From: an uncultured Pontibacter sp.
Lineage (GTDB): Bacteria > Bacteroidota > Bacteroidia > Cytophagales > Hymenobacteraceae
DNA length: 64,000 nucleotides
Assembly: GCF_947499215.1 (NCBI RefSeq)
Contig: NZ_CANMNI010000002.1
Location: 930,001 to 994,000 of the forward strand
Direction: 5' to 3'
The number at the start of each line of letters is the position of its first letter. Position 1 is the stretch's first letter. Below, piece after piece: positions 15,806-24,327 of this stretch. A program made the translations under genes and the position numbers. Under the pieces are notes generated by a model. The model was not told where the DNA came from. It did not search any database and was given only the letters and a program-made list of their open reading frames with translations.

Positions 15806-16294
15806 TTAAGAATTTGGTCGGTTTTCTATTTTTTTAACAACATTCGTGGTGGAGTAGCCCTTCACGAGCGGCACGGTTTTCACCTCGCCTCCTCTTGCTG
15901 TAACGACATCCTGCCCCACTATATTTTCGATGGCATAATCGTCGCCCTTTACCAGTATATCCGGCTGCACAGCCTTTATCAGTTCGAGCGGCGTATCCTC
16001 ATCGAACAATACTACAGCATCCACAAACAAAAGGGATGCCATGACGCGCGCGCGTGACATTTCGTCCTGCAACGGGCGACTTGGACCTTTTATACGGCTT
16101 ATTGACGCGTCTGTGTTAAGACCGAGCACCAATTTATCGCCAAGTTGTCGTGCTTTTTCTAGATAATCGACGTGACCAAGGTGCAGAATATCAAAGCAGC
16201 CGTTCGTAAAAACGATCTTCTGCCCCTGATTGTGCCATGCCTGTACAAGCGCTTGCAGGTCGGGCAGGGATAGGATTTTATCTTTCGAATTCAT
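15806..16294 (-). CDS. rfaE2: D-glycero-beta-D-manno-heptose 1-phosphate adenylyltransferase
   Basis: Makes ADP-heptose for the lipopolysaccharide inner core. The 162-residue protein equals the C-terminal half of E. coli HldE and has the nucleotidyltransferase motif CFDILHLGH (HxGH at 38-41), the TDASISRIKGPSRP loop and the GYSTTNVVKKI tail resembling the ISTT-type motif. The kinase domain (HldE N-terminal half) is not fused and is not in the window. Its start overlaps the end of the flippase-like gene by 17 bases, indicating one transcript. Confidence 0.88.
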   Translation of the reverse strand: MNSKDKILSLPDLQALVQAWHNQGQKIVFTNGCFDILHLGHVDYLEKARQLGDKLVLGLNTDASISRIKGPSRPLQDEMSRARVMASLLFVDAVVLFDEDTPLELIKAVQPDILVKGDDYAIENIVGQDVVTARGGEVKTVPLVKGYSTTNVVKKIENRPNS

Positions 16295-17321
16295 GTATAG
16301 GTGGGTTTGCCGGCATGTGCTCTTCTGCCAAAGCAGGCTTTTGCAACATTCCTGCTATAAAGCTAAGCACTCCCATGGCAACTACCAAAAGCGTTTGCGA
16401 AGTATGCGCTACCAAAGCGTAGGCCATACCTGCCTCTTTGGGTATTCCGTACAGCAGTAGCACAGTCTGTACCAGCAGATGGTACACCCCTACCCCGCCC
16501 TGCACAGGTGCTGCCATACCTAGCGTACCTATTACTAGCACCGAGAGCCCGGCTACCGGCGTTAGCCCCGATGTGGCAGGTATAGCATAGAACACCACGA
16601 GGCTCATGCCGTAGTACATGGCCCACACAAACAAGGTATGACCCCAGAAAGCGGCTTGGTTTTGAATCTTGGTGATGCTGAAAACACCCTGCAGCATACC
16701 GCGCACAAAGGTGACGGCCTTTCTGAAGAAAGCGTTTTGCCGTAGCCTGTTCAGGTAAATAATTCCCAGTACCAAAAACACAGCCCCAACGGCCATTACC
16801 AAGATCACCAACAGGTATAGCGATCCGAAGCTTTGCTCCAGACTGGCATACTTGTCTGTGAAAAGACCGAAAAGAAAATCGCGGAGGCGGTTGACCTCGA
16901 GCAGAAAGGTAAGCCCCAAAAAGAGAAGCAGCATAACCATATCAATGATGCGCTCGGCGATGACCGTGCCGAAGGCTTTATTGACAGGTATGCCATCGCT
17001 ACGTCGGAGCATGCTGCAACGCACCACCTCTCCCATACGGGGTAGCACGAGGTTGGCCACATAGCCCACCATCATGGCATTGTAGGTATTCTTGAAAGAA
17101 GGGGTATAGCCCGTAGGCCGTATTTGCATGTACCAGCGGTACGCCCGACTCAAATAGGCCGCCAAACCCATCATCAGGGAAAGCGCGAGCCAGCTGTAGT
17201 CGATGTTTTGGAGCTCTGTCCACAATTTTTCGAAGTCAAGCTCTTTGAGGGCATACCACATCAGAAATGCGGAAAGCCCCAGAAGCAGGCTGTACTTCAG
17301 AAAAGAGAGCAGTTTTCTCAT
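16278..17321 (-). CDS. Flippase-like membrane protein (LPG synthase TM-region family, UPF0104)
   Basis: A 347-residue protein with about eight membrane spans. Family motifs include the AYLSRAYRWYMQIRP loop and NAMMVGYVANLVLPRMGEVVRC (about 82-103), as in the transmembrane region of lysylphosphatidylglycerol synthases and related candidate lipid flippases. It lacks the soluble aminoacyl-transferase domain of MprF, so it may move or modify a lipid-linked compound. The overlap with rfaE2 suggests an envelope-lipid role, which is inference. Confidence 0.8.
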   Translation of the reverse strand: MRKLLSFLKYSLLLGLSAFLMWYALKELDFEKLWTELQNIDYSWLALSLMMGLAAYLSRAYRWYMQIRPTGYTPSFKNTYNAMMVGYVANLVLPRMGEVVRCSMLRRSDGIPVNKAFGTVIAERIIDMVMLLLFLGLTFLLEVNRLRDFLFGLFTDKYASLEQSFGSLYLLVILVMAVGAVFLVLGIIYLNRLRQNAFFRKAVTFVRGMLQGVFSITKIQNQAAFWGHTLFVWAMYYGMSLVVFYAIPATSGLTPVAGLSVLVIGTLGMAAPVQGGVGVYHLLVQTVLLLYGIPKEAGMAYALVAHTSQTLLVVAMGVLSFIAGMLQKPALAEEHMPANPPIHEFER

Positions 17322-17330
17322 GCAATGGCG

Positions 17331-17678
17331 TTACACCAATCGGTTGTGCTGATCAGGGAATACGAGCGTCGGCTGGTGGTTCTTGGCGTCTTCGAACTTA
17401 ATGGAGCAGTAAGAGATCACGATCACGATATCGCCCACCTGCACTTTGCGGGCGGCCGGTCCGTTCAGACATACCGTGCCGGTACCTCGCTCCCCCTTAA
17501 TCACATAAGTCTCGAAGCGCTCCCCGTTGTTGATGTTGACGATCTGTACTTTCTCATTCTCCACCACGTTGGCGGCATCCATCAGGTCTTCATCAATAGT
17601 GATGCTTCCCACATAGTGCAACTCAGCCTGTGTAACCCGGCAACGGTGAATCTTGGATTTTAAAACCTCAATATACAT
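17331..17678 (-). CDS. panD: Aspartate 1-decarboxylase
   Basis: Makes beta-alanine from aspartate for pantothenate. The 115-residue proenzyme has the self-cleavage site HYVGSITID with Gly24-Ser25 (Ser25 becomes the pyruvoyl group), plus Lys9 and the [13 protein letters not shown] and [12 protein letters not shown] motifs of the family. It is 9 bases upstream of the flippase-like gene and next to panC, so pantothenate genes sit together. A TAACTTTG box (17708-17701, minus strand) lies just upstream. Confidence 0.95.
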   Translation of the reverse strand: MYIEVLKSKIHRCRVTQAELHYVGSITIDEDLMDAANVVENEKVQIVNINNGERFETYVIKGERGTGTVCLNGPAARKVQVGDIVIVISYCSIKFEDAKNHQPTLVFPDQHNRLV

Positions 17679-17700
17679 GGTTTATTTTTGTAATAAGCCG

Positions 17701-17708
17701 CAAAGTTA
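17701..17708 (-). promoter_or_regulatory. Likely -7 box for the panD group
   Basis: TAACTTTG on the minus strand, 22 bases before the panD start codon. I see no clear -33 element at the best spacing. Confidence 0.4.
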
Positions 17709-17774
17709 TGCAATAAGCTGCAGATAAACTACCATGCTTTTGCATCTTCCTAAGCCTTTACAACACCAAACAAA

Positions 17775-18629
17775 TCAGTCCTCTTTTAGATTCACGACCA
17801 TGTTGTCGATCAGGCGCACTTCGCCTACAAAGGCAGCTATGCAAAGGGCCACTTCTTCCTGTCCGCTTACATCGTGCAGTGGCTGTAAGGTAAGAGGGTC
17901 CACTATCTCGAAGTACTCCAACTCCAGTTCGTCTACTTGTGTTAAATAGTGGGCCACTTCGCTTTTAATGGCTGTTACGGACTTTTGCTGTAGGTCGCGC
18001 TTGGCCATTTTCAATGCCTTGTATAGCTGCGGAGCCAACTGTCGCTGAGTGGCATTGAGGCGCTTGTTGCGCGACGACATGGCCAGCCCGTCGGCTTCGC
18101 GTACGGTTGGGTGGCACACCAGCTCCAAATCGAAGCTCAGCGTCTGCACTAATTGCCGCACAATGGCCACTTGCTGCAGGTCCTTTTGTCCGAAGTAAGC
18201 CTTGTGGGGCTGCACGATATGGAACAGCTTGCTCACAATAGTCGCAACACCATTGAAGTGCCCCGGGCGATGAGCTCCTTCCATCACGGCTTCAAGCGCA
18301 CCGAAACTAAACTGTAACACAGACTGTTGTGGGTATACCTCCTCCGCATTAGGAGCAAAAAGGTAGTCGCAACTAACGGTTTGCAGCAGGCTGATGTCCT
18401 GCTCGAGTGTGCGGGGATATAGGTTATAATCAGACGCGTTATTGAATTGAGTCGGATTCACGAACACACTACAGATTGTCACGTCATTCTCGCGGGCCGA
18501 GGCGCGCAACAGCTGCAGGTGCCCTTCGTGCAGGGCGCCCATGGTAGGCACAAAACCAATGCGCTTACCGCCGCAGCGCAGCGCCGTCACAATGGCCCTG
18601 AGGGTTGACACCTGCTCTATAACTTCCAT
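17775..18629 (-). CDS. panC: Pantothenate synthetase
   Basis: Joins pantoate and beta-alanine with ATP through a pantoyl-adenylate. The 284-residue protein has the class I-like nucleotide site PTMGALHEGHLQLLR (His34, His37), the FVNPTQFN pantoate loop, FGQKDLQQVAIVRQL, and MSSRNKRLNA as the KMSKS equivalent. The start ATG at 18629 is followed by EVIEQVSTLRA. A TACTTTTG box (18674-18667, minus strand) lies upstream, and the gene is divergent from the glycogen-synthase-like gene. panD, encoding the other substrate's enzyme, is 96 bases downstream. Confidence 0.95.
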   Translation of the reverse strand: MEVIEQVSTLRAIVTALRCGGKRIGFVPTMGALHEGHLQLLRASARENDVTICSVFVNPTQFNNASDYNLYPRTLEQDISLLQTVSCDYLFAPNAEEVYPQQSVLQFSFGALEAVMEGAHRPGHFNGVATIVSKLFHIVQPHKAYFGQKDLQQVAIVRQLVQTLSFDLELVCHPTVREADGLAMSSRNKRLNATQRQLAPQLYKALKMAKRDLQQKSVTAIKSEVAHYLTQVDELELEYFEIVDPLTLQPLHDVSGQEEVALCIAAFVGEVRLIDNMVVNLKED

Positions 18630-18690
18630 ATTAATAGGTATAAATGATGCAATTGCTGAAAGCCGACAAAAGTAGGTTATAGAACATTAA

Positions 18691-18722
18691 ATTGAAAATT
18701 AGAATAAAAAATGCTAATTTTG
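18691..18722 (+). promoter_or_regulatory. Promoter of the glycogen-synthase-like gene
   Basis: TTG at 18692-18694, 20 bases, TAATTTTG at 18715-18722; the start codon is 44 bases downstream. Confidence 0.5.
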
Positions 18723-18765
18723 CACGTCCCATTACTGTTGCTTAATAATTTTTAATTACATACTC

Positions 18766-19590
18766 ATGTCAAAATTGCGAATCCTTTACGCCGCCACCGA
18801 GATCCTTCCTTTCTTACAAACCACTAAAGTAGCAGAATTTCTGAACACACTACCACAGGGCATGCAGGAGCGAGGTATGGAGATCCGTATCTTTGTCCCG
18901 AAGTTCGGCATAATAAACGAGCGCAAAAACCGTTTGCATGAGGTAGTTCGCCTATCGGGCATTAACATCGCCGTGGGCGACGACGAGAAGCCGCTTGTTA
19001 TCAAGGTGGCCTCTATTCCGAATGCCAAATTACAGGTATATTTTATCGATAACGAAGACTATTTCCAGCGCAAGTCCGTTTTTGTTGACAAGAACAACAA
19101 TTTCCACCAAGACAACGACGAGCGTGCCATCTTCTTCTGCAAGGGTGTGCTCGAGACGGTGAAGAAGCTTGGCTGGCAGCCGGATATCGTGCATTGCAAC
19201 GACTGGATGACCGGTCTGATACCGATGTACCTGAAAACAACTTACAAGAAAGACCCGATCTTTAAGGATTCGAAGTCTATCTTTACGGTTTACAACCACG
19301 AGTACAAGCACAAGTTTAACGGCGATCTGCTCGAAAAAGTAAAAATGCTTGATATTGATGACAGCATGCTAGCCTCTTTGCAGGAAGCAGACTTGGACAG
19401 CTTTATCAAGGTAGGCATGGAGTATGCTGACTCTGTGATCAAGACAAACGAGAACTTCGGCGAGAATATCAACGCGCTGTTCAACGAGTTTGTGGAGACA
19501 AACAAATGCATCAATACCATCAGTGCCGACGACAACCTGTGTGACTCATACTACAACCTATATAATGAACTCAGCGAACTCAGCCGCTAG
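18766..19590 (+). CDS. Stand-alone glycogen/starch-synthase N-domain (GT5) protein
   Basis: A 274-residue protein matching only the N-terminal Rossmann half of GT5 glycogen synthases: ILYAATEILPF at the start, then EIRIFVPKFGIINERKN, DDERAIFFCKGVLETV, WQPDIVHCNDWMTGLIPMYL and IFTVYNHEYKHKF. The C-terminal GT1 half that completes the ADP-glucose site is absent. The usual K-x-G-G-L motif near residue 15-20 is replaced by LQTTKVAEFLNTLP. Catalysis in the usual way is therefore doubtful. A gene of this kind beside panC appears to be a Bacteroidota arrangement. It may be a structural or regulatory relative; the role is unknown. Confidence 0.8.
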   Translation: MSKLRILYAATEILPFLQTTKVAEFLNTLPQGMQERGMEIRIFVPKFGIINERKNRLHEVVRLSGINIAVGDDEKPLVIKVASIPNAKLQVYFIDNEDYFQRKSVFVDKNNNFHQDNDERAIFFCKGVLETVKKLGWQPDIVHCNDWMTGLIPMYLKTTYKKDPIFKDSKSIFTVYNHEYKHKFNGDLLEKVKMLDIDDSMLASLQEADLDSFIKVGMEYADSVIKTNENFGENINALFNEFVETNKCINTISADDNLCDSYYNLYNELSELSR

Positions 19591-20950
19591 AAGATTATTT
19601 CTTTTCTTCTTTTCATTTGCCGCCCTTACAGCCTGCGAAGACCCAAAAGACATCGGAATTGACCTGCAGGACGAAAACCTGATAGGCACAGAGTTTACCG
19701 ACGACCTTACGATCCAGACCGGAACCGTATTGCAGGGCGACTCTATTCTATCTTATCGCACCTCTACTGCCCTTGTGGGGCAGTATGCGGATCCTGTTTT
19801 GGGTATTACACGCTCTGTAGCTTTCGCTGAGGTGGGCCTGAATGGCACAAATGTTTCGCTCGGAGAGAACATTACAGCAGACTCGCTTGTACTCACGCTG
19901 GACTATAGCTTTAAGTATGCCGACACACTTCAGGCCATGCAGTTAAACGTCCACCGTGCTACTAGTGCCTTCGACGAGAGAACGTCGTATTTTACGAACA
20001 CCCCTTTCACCTACGACCCGACCCCAATCGGTACAGCGGCTTTCCAGCCGCGCGTCGAAATGGTAACCAAAGAAGGCACTTCAACCAAGACAACCAGACT
20101 GGCAAAAATAAAGCTAAACAGTGAGTTGGCTAATGATTTTGCGGCCCAGTCCGGCCAGCCTGCGTTTGCCAATCAGGCCAACTTCCTGAATTACTTCAGA
20201 GGGATTGCTTTGGCGGTTCCTGAAGATGAGAACGGCAGTTTGGTAGGCTTTGCGCTTAACTCAGCCTCCTCTAGCCTTGTGCTTTATTATAAAAAGGGCG
20301 ATGGCACACAGGGCACCCATTCATTTTTACTGGGAACAGGCGGTTACTTCAGTCAGATCACAACGAACCGTGCCGGCACAGGTATAGAGGAACTGCAAAA
20401 CAAAGGCGACTTTAAAGCTGCCACTGAAACCGGCGGTGACTCTTATGTACAGGGGGGTACTCAGCTACTTACAAAAATCACCTTCCCGGATCTGTTGCAG
20501 CTAAAAGAGGAGCAGGGCAATATTATTATCAACCGCGCTGAACTGATCATACCTGTAAAAGCGGCATCGACAGGCAACAACTTGTCAGTTCCGCCTCAGC
20601 TGGCCCTGTATGAAACGAATGATGCGAACAATATTCTTCGTGATCAAGGCGGAAGGTTCAGAACAGTACAGCAAGATGGGGCAAATCCTTTTGTATATAC
20701 CCCAGCTCTCCTAGGCTTCAATCGCAAAAAGGGCAAGGAATATTATAACCTTAACGTTACAAGCTACATACAGGGGATTGTGATGGGGCTCAAGCCTAAC
20801 AATGGCCTGTTACTCGGGGCTGTTATCGCAACAACTGATGGGAACGGAAATCGTAGCTTACGTCCCGAAATGCACCCTTACCGCGCTATCGTTACCAACA
20901 ATGAGGCGAATCCGGTAAAATTGCTAATCTATTATTCGAAGTTACAATAG
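19565..20950 (+). CDS. DUF4270 family lipoprotein
   Basis: A 461-residue exported lipoprotein; ATG 19565 lies 26 bases inside the preceding gene and gives the signal peptide RRLFLFFFSFAALTAC with lipobox Cys. A further upstream start would not make a signal peptide. The mature part (EDPKDIGIDLQDENLIGTEF) and C-terminal NVTSYIQGIVMGLKPNNGLLLG are typical of DUF4270, a Bacteroidota-specific beta-rich surface family of unknown function. The overlap indicates co-transcription with the GT5-like gene. Confidence 0.85.
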   Translation: MNSANSAARRLFLFFFSFAALTACEDPKDIGIDLQDENLIGTEFTDDLTIQTGTVLQGDSILSYRTSTALVGQYADPVLGITRSVAFAEVGLNGTNVSLGENITADSLVLTLDYSFKYADTLQAMQLNVHRATSAFDERTSYFTNTPFTYDPTPIGTAAFQPRVEMVTKEGTSTKTTRLAKIKLNSELANDFAAQSGQPAFANQANFLNYFRGIALAVPEDENGSLVGFALNSASSSLVLYYKKGDGTQGTHSFLLGTGGYFSQITTNRAGTGIEELQNKGDFKAATETGGDSYVQGGTQLLTKITFPDLLQLKEEQGNIIINRAELIIPVKAASTGNNLSVPPQLALYETNDANNILRDQGGRFRTVQQDGANPFVYTPALLGFNRKKGKEYYNLNVTSYIQGIVMGLKPNNGLLLGAVIATTDGNGNRSLRPEMHPYRAIVTNNEANPVKLLIYYSKLQ

Positions 20951-20991
20951 TATCACTCAAATATCTACAGATATTTTATACATTCTAAAGA

Positions 20992-21025
20992 AAAGGGTAC
21001 CTTTGCAGGTACCCTTTATTTTTTT
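20992..21025 (+). terminator. Terminator after DUF4270, overlapping a glmS promoter box
   Basis: Stem AAAGGGTACC / GGTACCCTTT with loop TTTGCA, then ATTTTTTT. The box TACCTTTG (20998-21005) that fits the -7 consensus for glmS lies within this hairpin. Confidence 0.7.
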
Positions 21026-21043
21026 AATGTAACATAAATACAT

Positions 21044-22879
21044 ATGTGCGGAATTGTAGCATACGTAGGGCATAGAGACGCTTGCCCGATCGTCTTAAAA
21101 GGCTTGAAACGACTTGAATACAGAGGCTATGACAGCGCAGGCATAGCTCTGATGAACGGAGGCCTGAACGTCTTCAAAAGAAAAGGCAAGGTAAGCGACC
21201 TAGAAGAGTTTATTGCAGATAAAGATGTGCATGGTCACATCGGCATGGGGCATACCCGATGGGCTACCCACGGTGAGCCAAACGATGTAAATGCACACCC
21301 GCATTACTCTAGCTCCAAAAACATTGCGATCATCCACAACGGCATCATCGAAAACTACGCTGCTCTAAAGCAGCTTCTAATCGAGAAGGGCCATACCTTC
21401 CAGTCTGAAACGGACTCGGAAGTGTTTATTAACCTGATCGAAGATATCAAGCAGAACAGCGGCTGCTCACTTGCTGAAGCAGTGCGACTGGCCCTGCACG
21501 AAGTGGTGGGTGCTTACGCCATCGTGGTGCTTTCTAAAGAAGACCAAAACCAGTTGATCGCCGCCCGTAAAGGCAGCCCGCTGGTGGTAGGTATAGGCGA
21601 AGGCGAGTACTTCCTTGCTTCTGACGCCACGCCTATCATTGAGTATACCAACGACGTAGTTTATGTGAACGACTACGAGCTGGTGGTGATCAAAAACGGT
21701 GAGTTAGAGATCCGTACGAAAGAGGACGTGGTGCAGACACCTTACGTGCAGCGCCTCGAAATGGCGCTGGAGTCGATCGAGAAAGGCGGTTATCCGCACT
21801 TCATGCTGAAGGAGATTTTCGAGCAGCCACGCTCTATCCTCGACAGCATGCGCGGCCGTATGATTGCAGAAAGTAACCACCTGATGATGGGCGGCATCCG
21901 TGAGTTTGAAAACAAATTCGTGAATGCGGACCGTATCCTTATCGTGGCTTGCGGAACCTCTTGGCATGCTGGCCTTGTAGCTGAATACCTGATCGAAGAC
22001 CTCGCCCGCATACCTGTGGAAGTGGAGTACGCGTCAGAGTTCCGTTATCGTAACCCGATCATTAGCGAGCGTGACATCGTAGTGGCCATTTCGCAGTCCG
22101 GCGAGACAGCCGATACATTGGCAGCATTGGAGCTTGCTAAGTCGAAAGGTGCCACGATCTTCGGCATCTGCAACGTGGTAGGTTCTTCTATCGCCCGTGC
22201 TACCGATGCTGGTGCTTATACGCACGCTGGTCCTGAGATTGGTGTGGCTTCAACAAAAGCCTTTACCGCACAGGTAACAGTACTTTCGCTAATCGCCATG
22301 ATTCTGGGCAGCAAGCGCGGCACACTGGAAACTACTAAGCTGCACCAACTCATGGTGGAGTTGGAGAGCATTCCGGCCAAAGTAGAGAGAGCATTGGAGC
22401 TGAACGACCAGATCATTAAAATTGCTGAGCAGTACAAAGATGCTACGAACTTCCTATATCTAGGCCGTGGCTACAACTTCCCGGTTGCACTGGAAGGCGC
22501 CCTTAAGCTTAAAGAGATTTCTTATATCCACGCCGAAGGTTACCCTGCCGCTGAAATGAAGCACGGCCCGATCGCCTTGATCGACGAGCAAATGCCAGTG
22601 GTTGTAATCGCGACGAAAGACAGCTCTTATGAGAAGATCGTATCGAACATACAGGAGGTGAAAGCCCGCAAAGGCAAGATCATCGCGGTTGTGACGGAAG
22701 GTGACACGACGATCCCGTCTATGGCGGATCACGTGATCGAGATTCCGGAGACGAGCGAGCACTTAGTGCCATTGCTGTCAGTTATTCCGTTGCAGTTGCT
22801 GTCTTACCACATTGCGGTAATGCGCGGCTGTAACGTAGATCAGCCTCGTAATTTGGCGAAGTCTGTAACAGTTGAGTAA
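21044..22879 (+). CDS. glmS: Glutamine--fructose-6-phosphate aminotransferase
   Basis: Makes glucosamine-6-phosphate from fructose-6-phosphate and glutamine, the first step to UDP-GlcNAc for peptidoglycan and lipid A. The 611-residue length is standard. The mature enzyme begins CGIVAYVGHRDA with nucleophile Cys2. The glutaminase domain has HTRWATHGEPNDVNAHPH and HNGIIENY. Two SIS domains follow, with ACGTSWHAG, SQSGETADTL, GPEIGVASTKAFTAQV and AEGYPAAEMKHGPIALID, ending DQPRNLAKSVTVE. I see no glmS ribozyme in the short upstream gap. Confidence 0.97.
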   Translation: MCGIVAYVGHRDACPIVLKGLKRLEYRGYDSAGIALMNGGLNVFKRKGKVSDLEEFIADKDVHGHIGMGHTRWATHGEPNDVNAHPHYSSSKNIAIIHNGIIENYAALKQLLIEKGHTFQSETDSEVFINLIEDIKQNSGCSLAEAVRLALHEVVGAYAIVVLSKEDQNQLIAARKGSPLVVGIGEGEYFLASDATPIIEYTNDVVYVNDYELVVIKNGELEIRTKEDVVQTPYVQRLEMALESIEKGGYPHFMLKEIFEQPRSILDSMRGRMIAESNHLMMGGIREFENKFVNADRILIVACGTSWHAGLVAEYLIEDLARIPVEVEYASEFRYRNPIISERDIVVAISQSGETADTLAALELAKSKGATIFGICNVVGSSIARATDAGAYTHAGPEIGVASTKAFTAQVTVLSLIAMILGSKRGTLETTKLHQLMVELESIPAKVERALELNDQIIKIAEQYKDATNFLYLGRGYNFPVALEGALKLKEISYIHAEGYPAAEMKHGPIALIDEQMPVVVIATKDSSYEKIVSNIQEVKARKGKIIAVVTEGDTTIPSMADHVIEIPETSEHLVPLLSVIPLQLLSYHIAVMRGCNVDQPRNLAKSVTVE

Positions 22880-22899
22880 TCAACTTAGACATAAAATAG

Positions 22900-22936
22900 A
22901 AAGGGGGGAAGCCAAATAGCTTCCCCCCTTTTTTTG
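22900..22936 (+). terminator. Terminator of glmS
   Basis: A 13-base stem AAAGGGGGGAAGC / GCTTCCCCCCTTT followed by T-run; a very strong hairpin. Confidence 0.9.
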
Positions 22937-22974
22937 TTTTAGAGAGTTTACTATAATTCTAGATCCAAGAAAAC

Positions 22975-23658
22975 CTAGACCTCAAACTTCTCCCCTCTCA
23001 GATACTTGGTCTTGAGCAGCGGACAAATTTTGTAGCGTTCTTCTTTAGTGTCTTCATGCATGGCTTCAAGCACTTGGTATACATTGGCTATACCGATGGC
23101 ATTGGCCCACTCGAACGGTCCGTGCGGGTAGTTGGTGCCGAGTTTCATGCCTAAGTCAATGTCTTTAATTGAGGCGGTGCCCTCCTGTAAGGTATAGCAG
23201 GCTTCATTGATGATCATGCACAGAATGCGCGGTGTGGCCATACCTGCGCGGTCTTCTACCAATTGGTACTCTGTGCCGAGTTGCTCACAAATGCTGTGCA
23301 GCTTCTGGGTGTCGCTTTGTTTATACAGACTCACCTCCAGTACGGGGCGGTTGAAAAGCGTCGGCAGGCCGTTGAAGCCGAACAAGGTACAGCATGTGTC
23401 CAAACCTGACTCACGCACCAGCGCTGCCAGTTGCTTTGTCACGGCTTGGCAGAACACCACCTGACCCGGTGCGTAATCACTCAGGCGCTCCGGCTCTTCG
23501 TGCAGCAGGAAGTCGAAAACCACATCATCGGGACCCAACTGTGCGTCGGTGAGGTGGCGGCTATGCAGAAAGGTATAGGTGTTGTCGTTTGCTCCTTCCG
23601 GAAATTTCTGTTGAAACTCAGCGGCCATTTCATCGCCAGACAAAACAAGTATGTGCAT
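22975..23658 (-). CDS. Short 3-hydroxyacyl-CoA dehydrogenase-like protein
   Basis: A 227-residue protein from ATG 23658 (MHILVLSGDEMAAEF); an upstream frame extension has no suitable start and would overlap the ridA promoter. The C-terminal half (about 125-215) resembles the 3HCDH C-terminal domain: EDRAGMATPRILCMIINEACYTLQEG, then DIDLGMKLGTNYPHGPFEWANAIG. The N-terminal half lacks the GxGxxG NAD motif of full enzymes and is shorter, so catalysis is uncertain. Divergent from ridA across 49 bases. Confidence 0.75.
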   Translation of the reverse strand: MHILVLSGDEMAAEFQQKFPEGANDNTYTFLHSRHLTDAQLGPDDVVFDFLLHEEPERLSDYAPGQVVFCQAVTKQLAALVRESGLDTCCTLFGFNGLPTLFNRPVLEVSLYKQSDTQKLHSICEQLGTEYQLVEDRAGMATPRILCMIINEACYTLQEGTASIKDIDLGMKLGTNYPHGPFEWANAIGIANVYQVLEAMHEDTKEERYKICPLLKTKYLRGEKFEV

Positions 23659-23665
23659 ATTTCTG

Positions 23666-23673
23666 TACTTTTG
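23666..23673 (+). promoter_or_regulatory. Likely -7 box for ridA
   Basis: TACTTTTG, 34 bases before the ridA start codon, in the 49-base divergent gap. No clear -33 element. Confidence 0.4.
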
Positions 23674-23707
23674 ATCAGTAAAGATACACATTAAAACTAA
23701 TCGGACT

Positions 23708-24088
23708 ATGAACCATACCATTATCAAGTCGGCCAACGCGCCAGCTGCTATCGGACCTTACAGCCAAGCAACGCTTCACAACGGCATCATGTATGTTTCG
23801 GGACAAATCCCGCTGGATCCACAAAACGGCGAACTGGTGAGCGGCACCATTGAAGAGGAAACGCACCAAGTCATGAAGAACCTATCCGCCATCCTGCAGG
23901 AAGCTGGCATGGGCTTCGACAATGTACTCAAGTGCACCATCTTCGTGAAGGACCTTAGCAACTTCGGCGCCATCAACGAGGTATACGGCAGCTATTTCAA
24001 ATCCAATCCGCCTGCCCGCGAAACTGTGGAAGTGAGCCGCCTGCCAAAGGATGTAAACGTAGAGATTTCCTGTATTGCGGCTTTATAA
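23708..24088 (+). CDS. ridA: RidA family enamine/imine deaminase
   Basis: A 126-residue cytosolic protein of the YjgF/Rid family that hydrolyses reactive 2-aminoacrylate-type enamines from PLP enzymes. Motifs: APAAIGPYSQATLHNGIMYVSGQ at 10-32, LDPQNGELVSGTIEEET, VLKCTIFVKDLSNFGAINEVY, and PPARETVEVSRLPKDVNVEISCIA with the active-site arginine near 107. Length and the complete motif set make this a confident archetypal RidA. Confidence 0.93.
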   Translation: MNHTIIKSANAPAAIGPYSQATLHNGIMYVSGQIPLDPQNGELVSGTIEEETHQVMKNLSAILQEAGMGFDNVLKCTIFVKDLSNFGAINEVYGSYFKSNPPARETVEVSRLPKDVNVEISCIAAL

Positions 24089-24109
24089 GAATTATTGATC
24101 TATAAATTT

Positions 24110-24151
24110 ATATCTACAGCCTCGTCTTTTGATAGCGGGGCTGTAGATATA
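24110..24151 (+). terminator. Probable terminator after ridA
   Basis: Stem ATATCTACAGCC / GGGCTGTAGATAT with an internal loop; the following tail is only moderately T-rich. Confidence 0.5.
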
Positions 24152-24327
24152 GTTTGAGGGATATATAGTATATTCGGTAATCCGGTTCCGGTTATCTGTT
24201 AAAAATGACGAAAAACCGGATGTTTATTCCGTATAGCTACAAGTTAAGCAAAACTTTAAAAGCACATGCAACCTACTAGGTAGTGATGGGGTCATAACAG
24301 TAATTGTCAAAGAATAAAGACTCAAAG

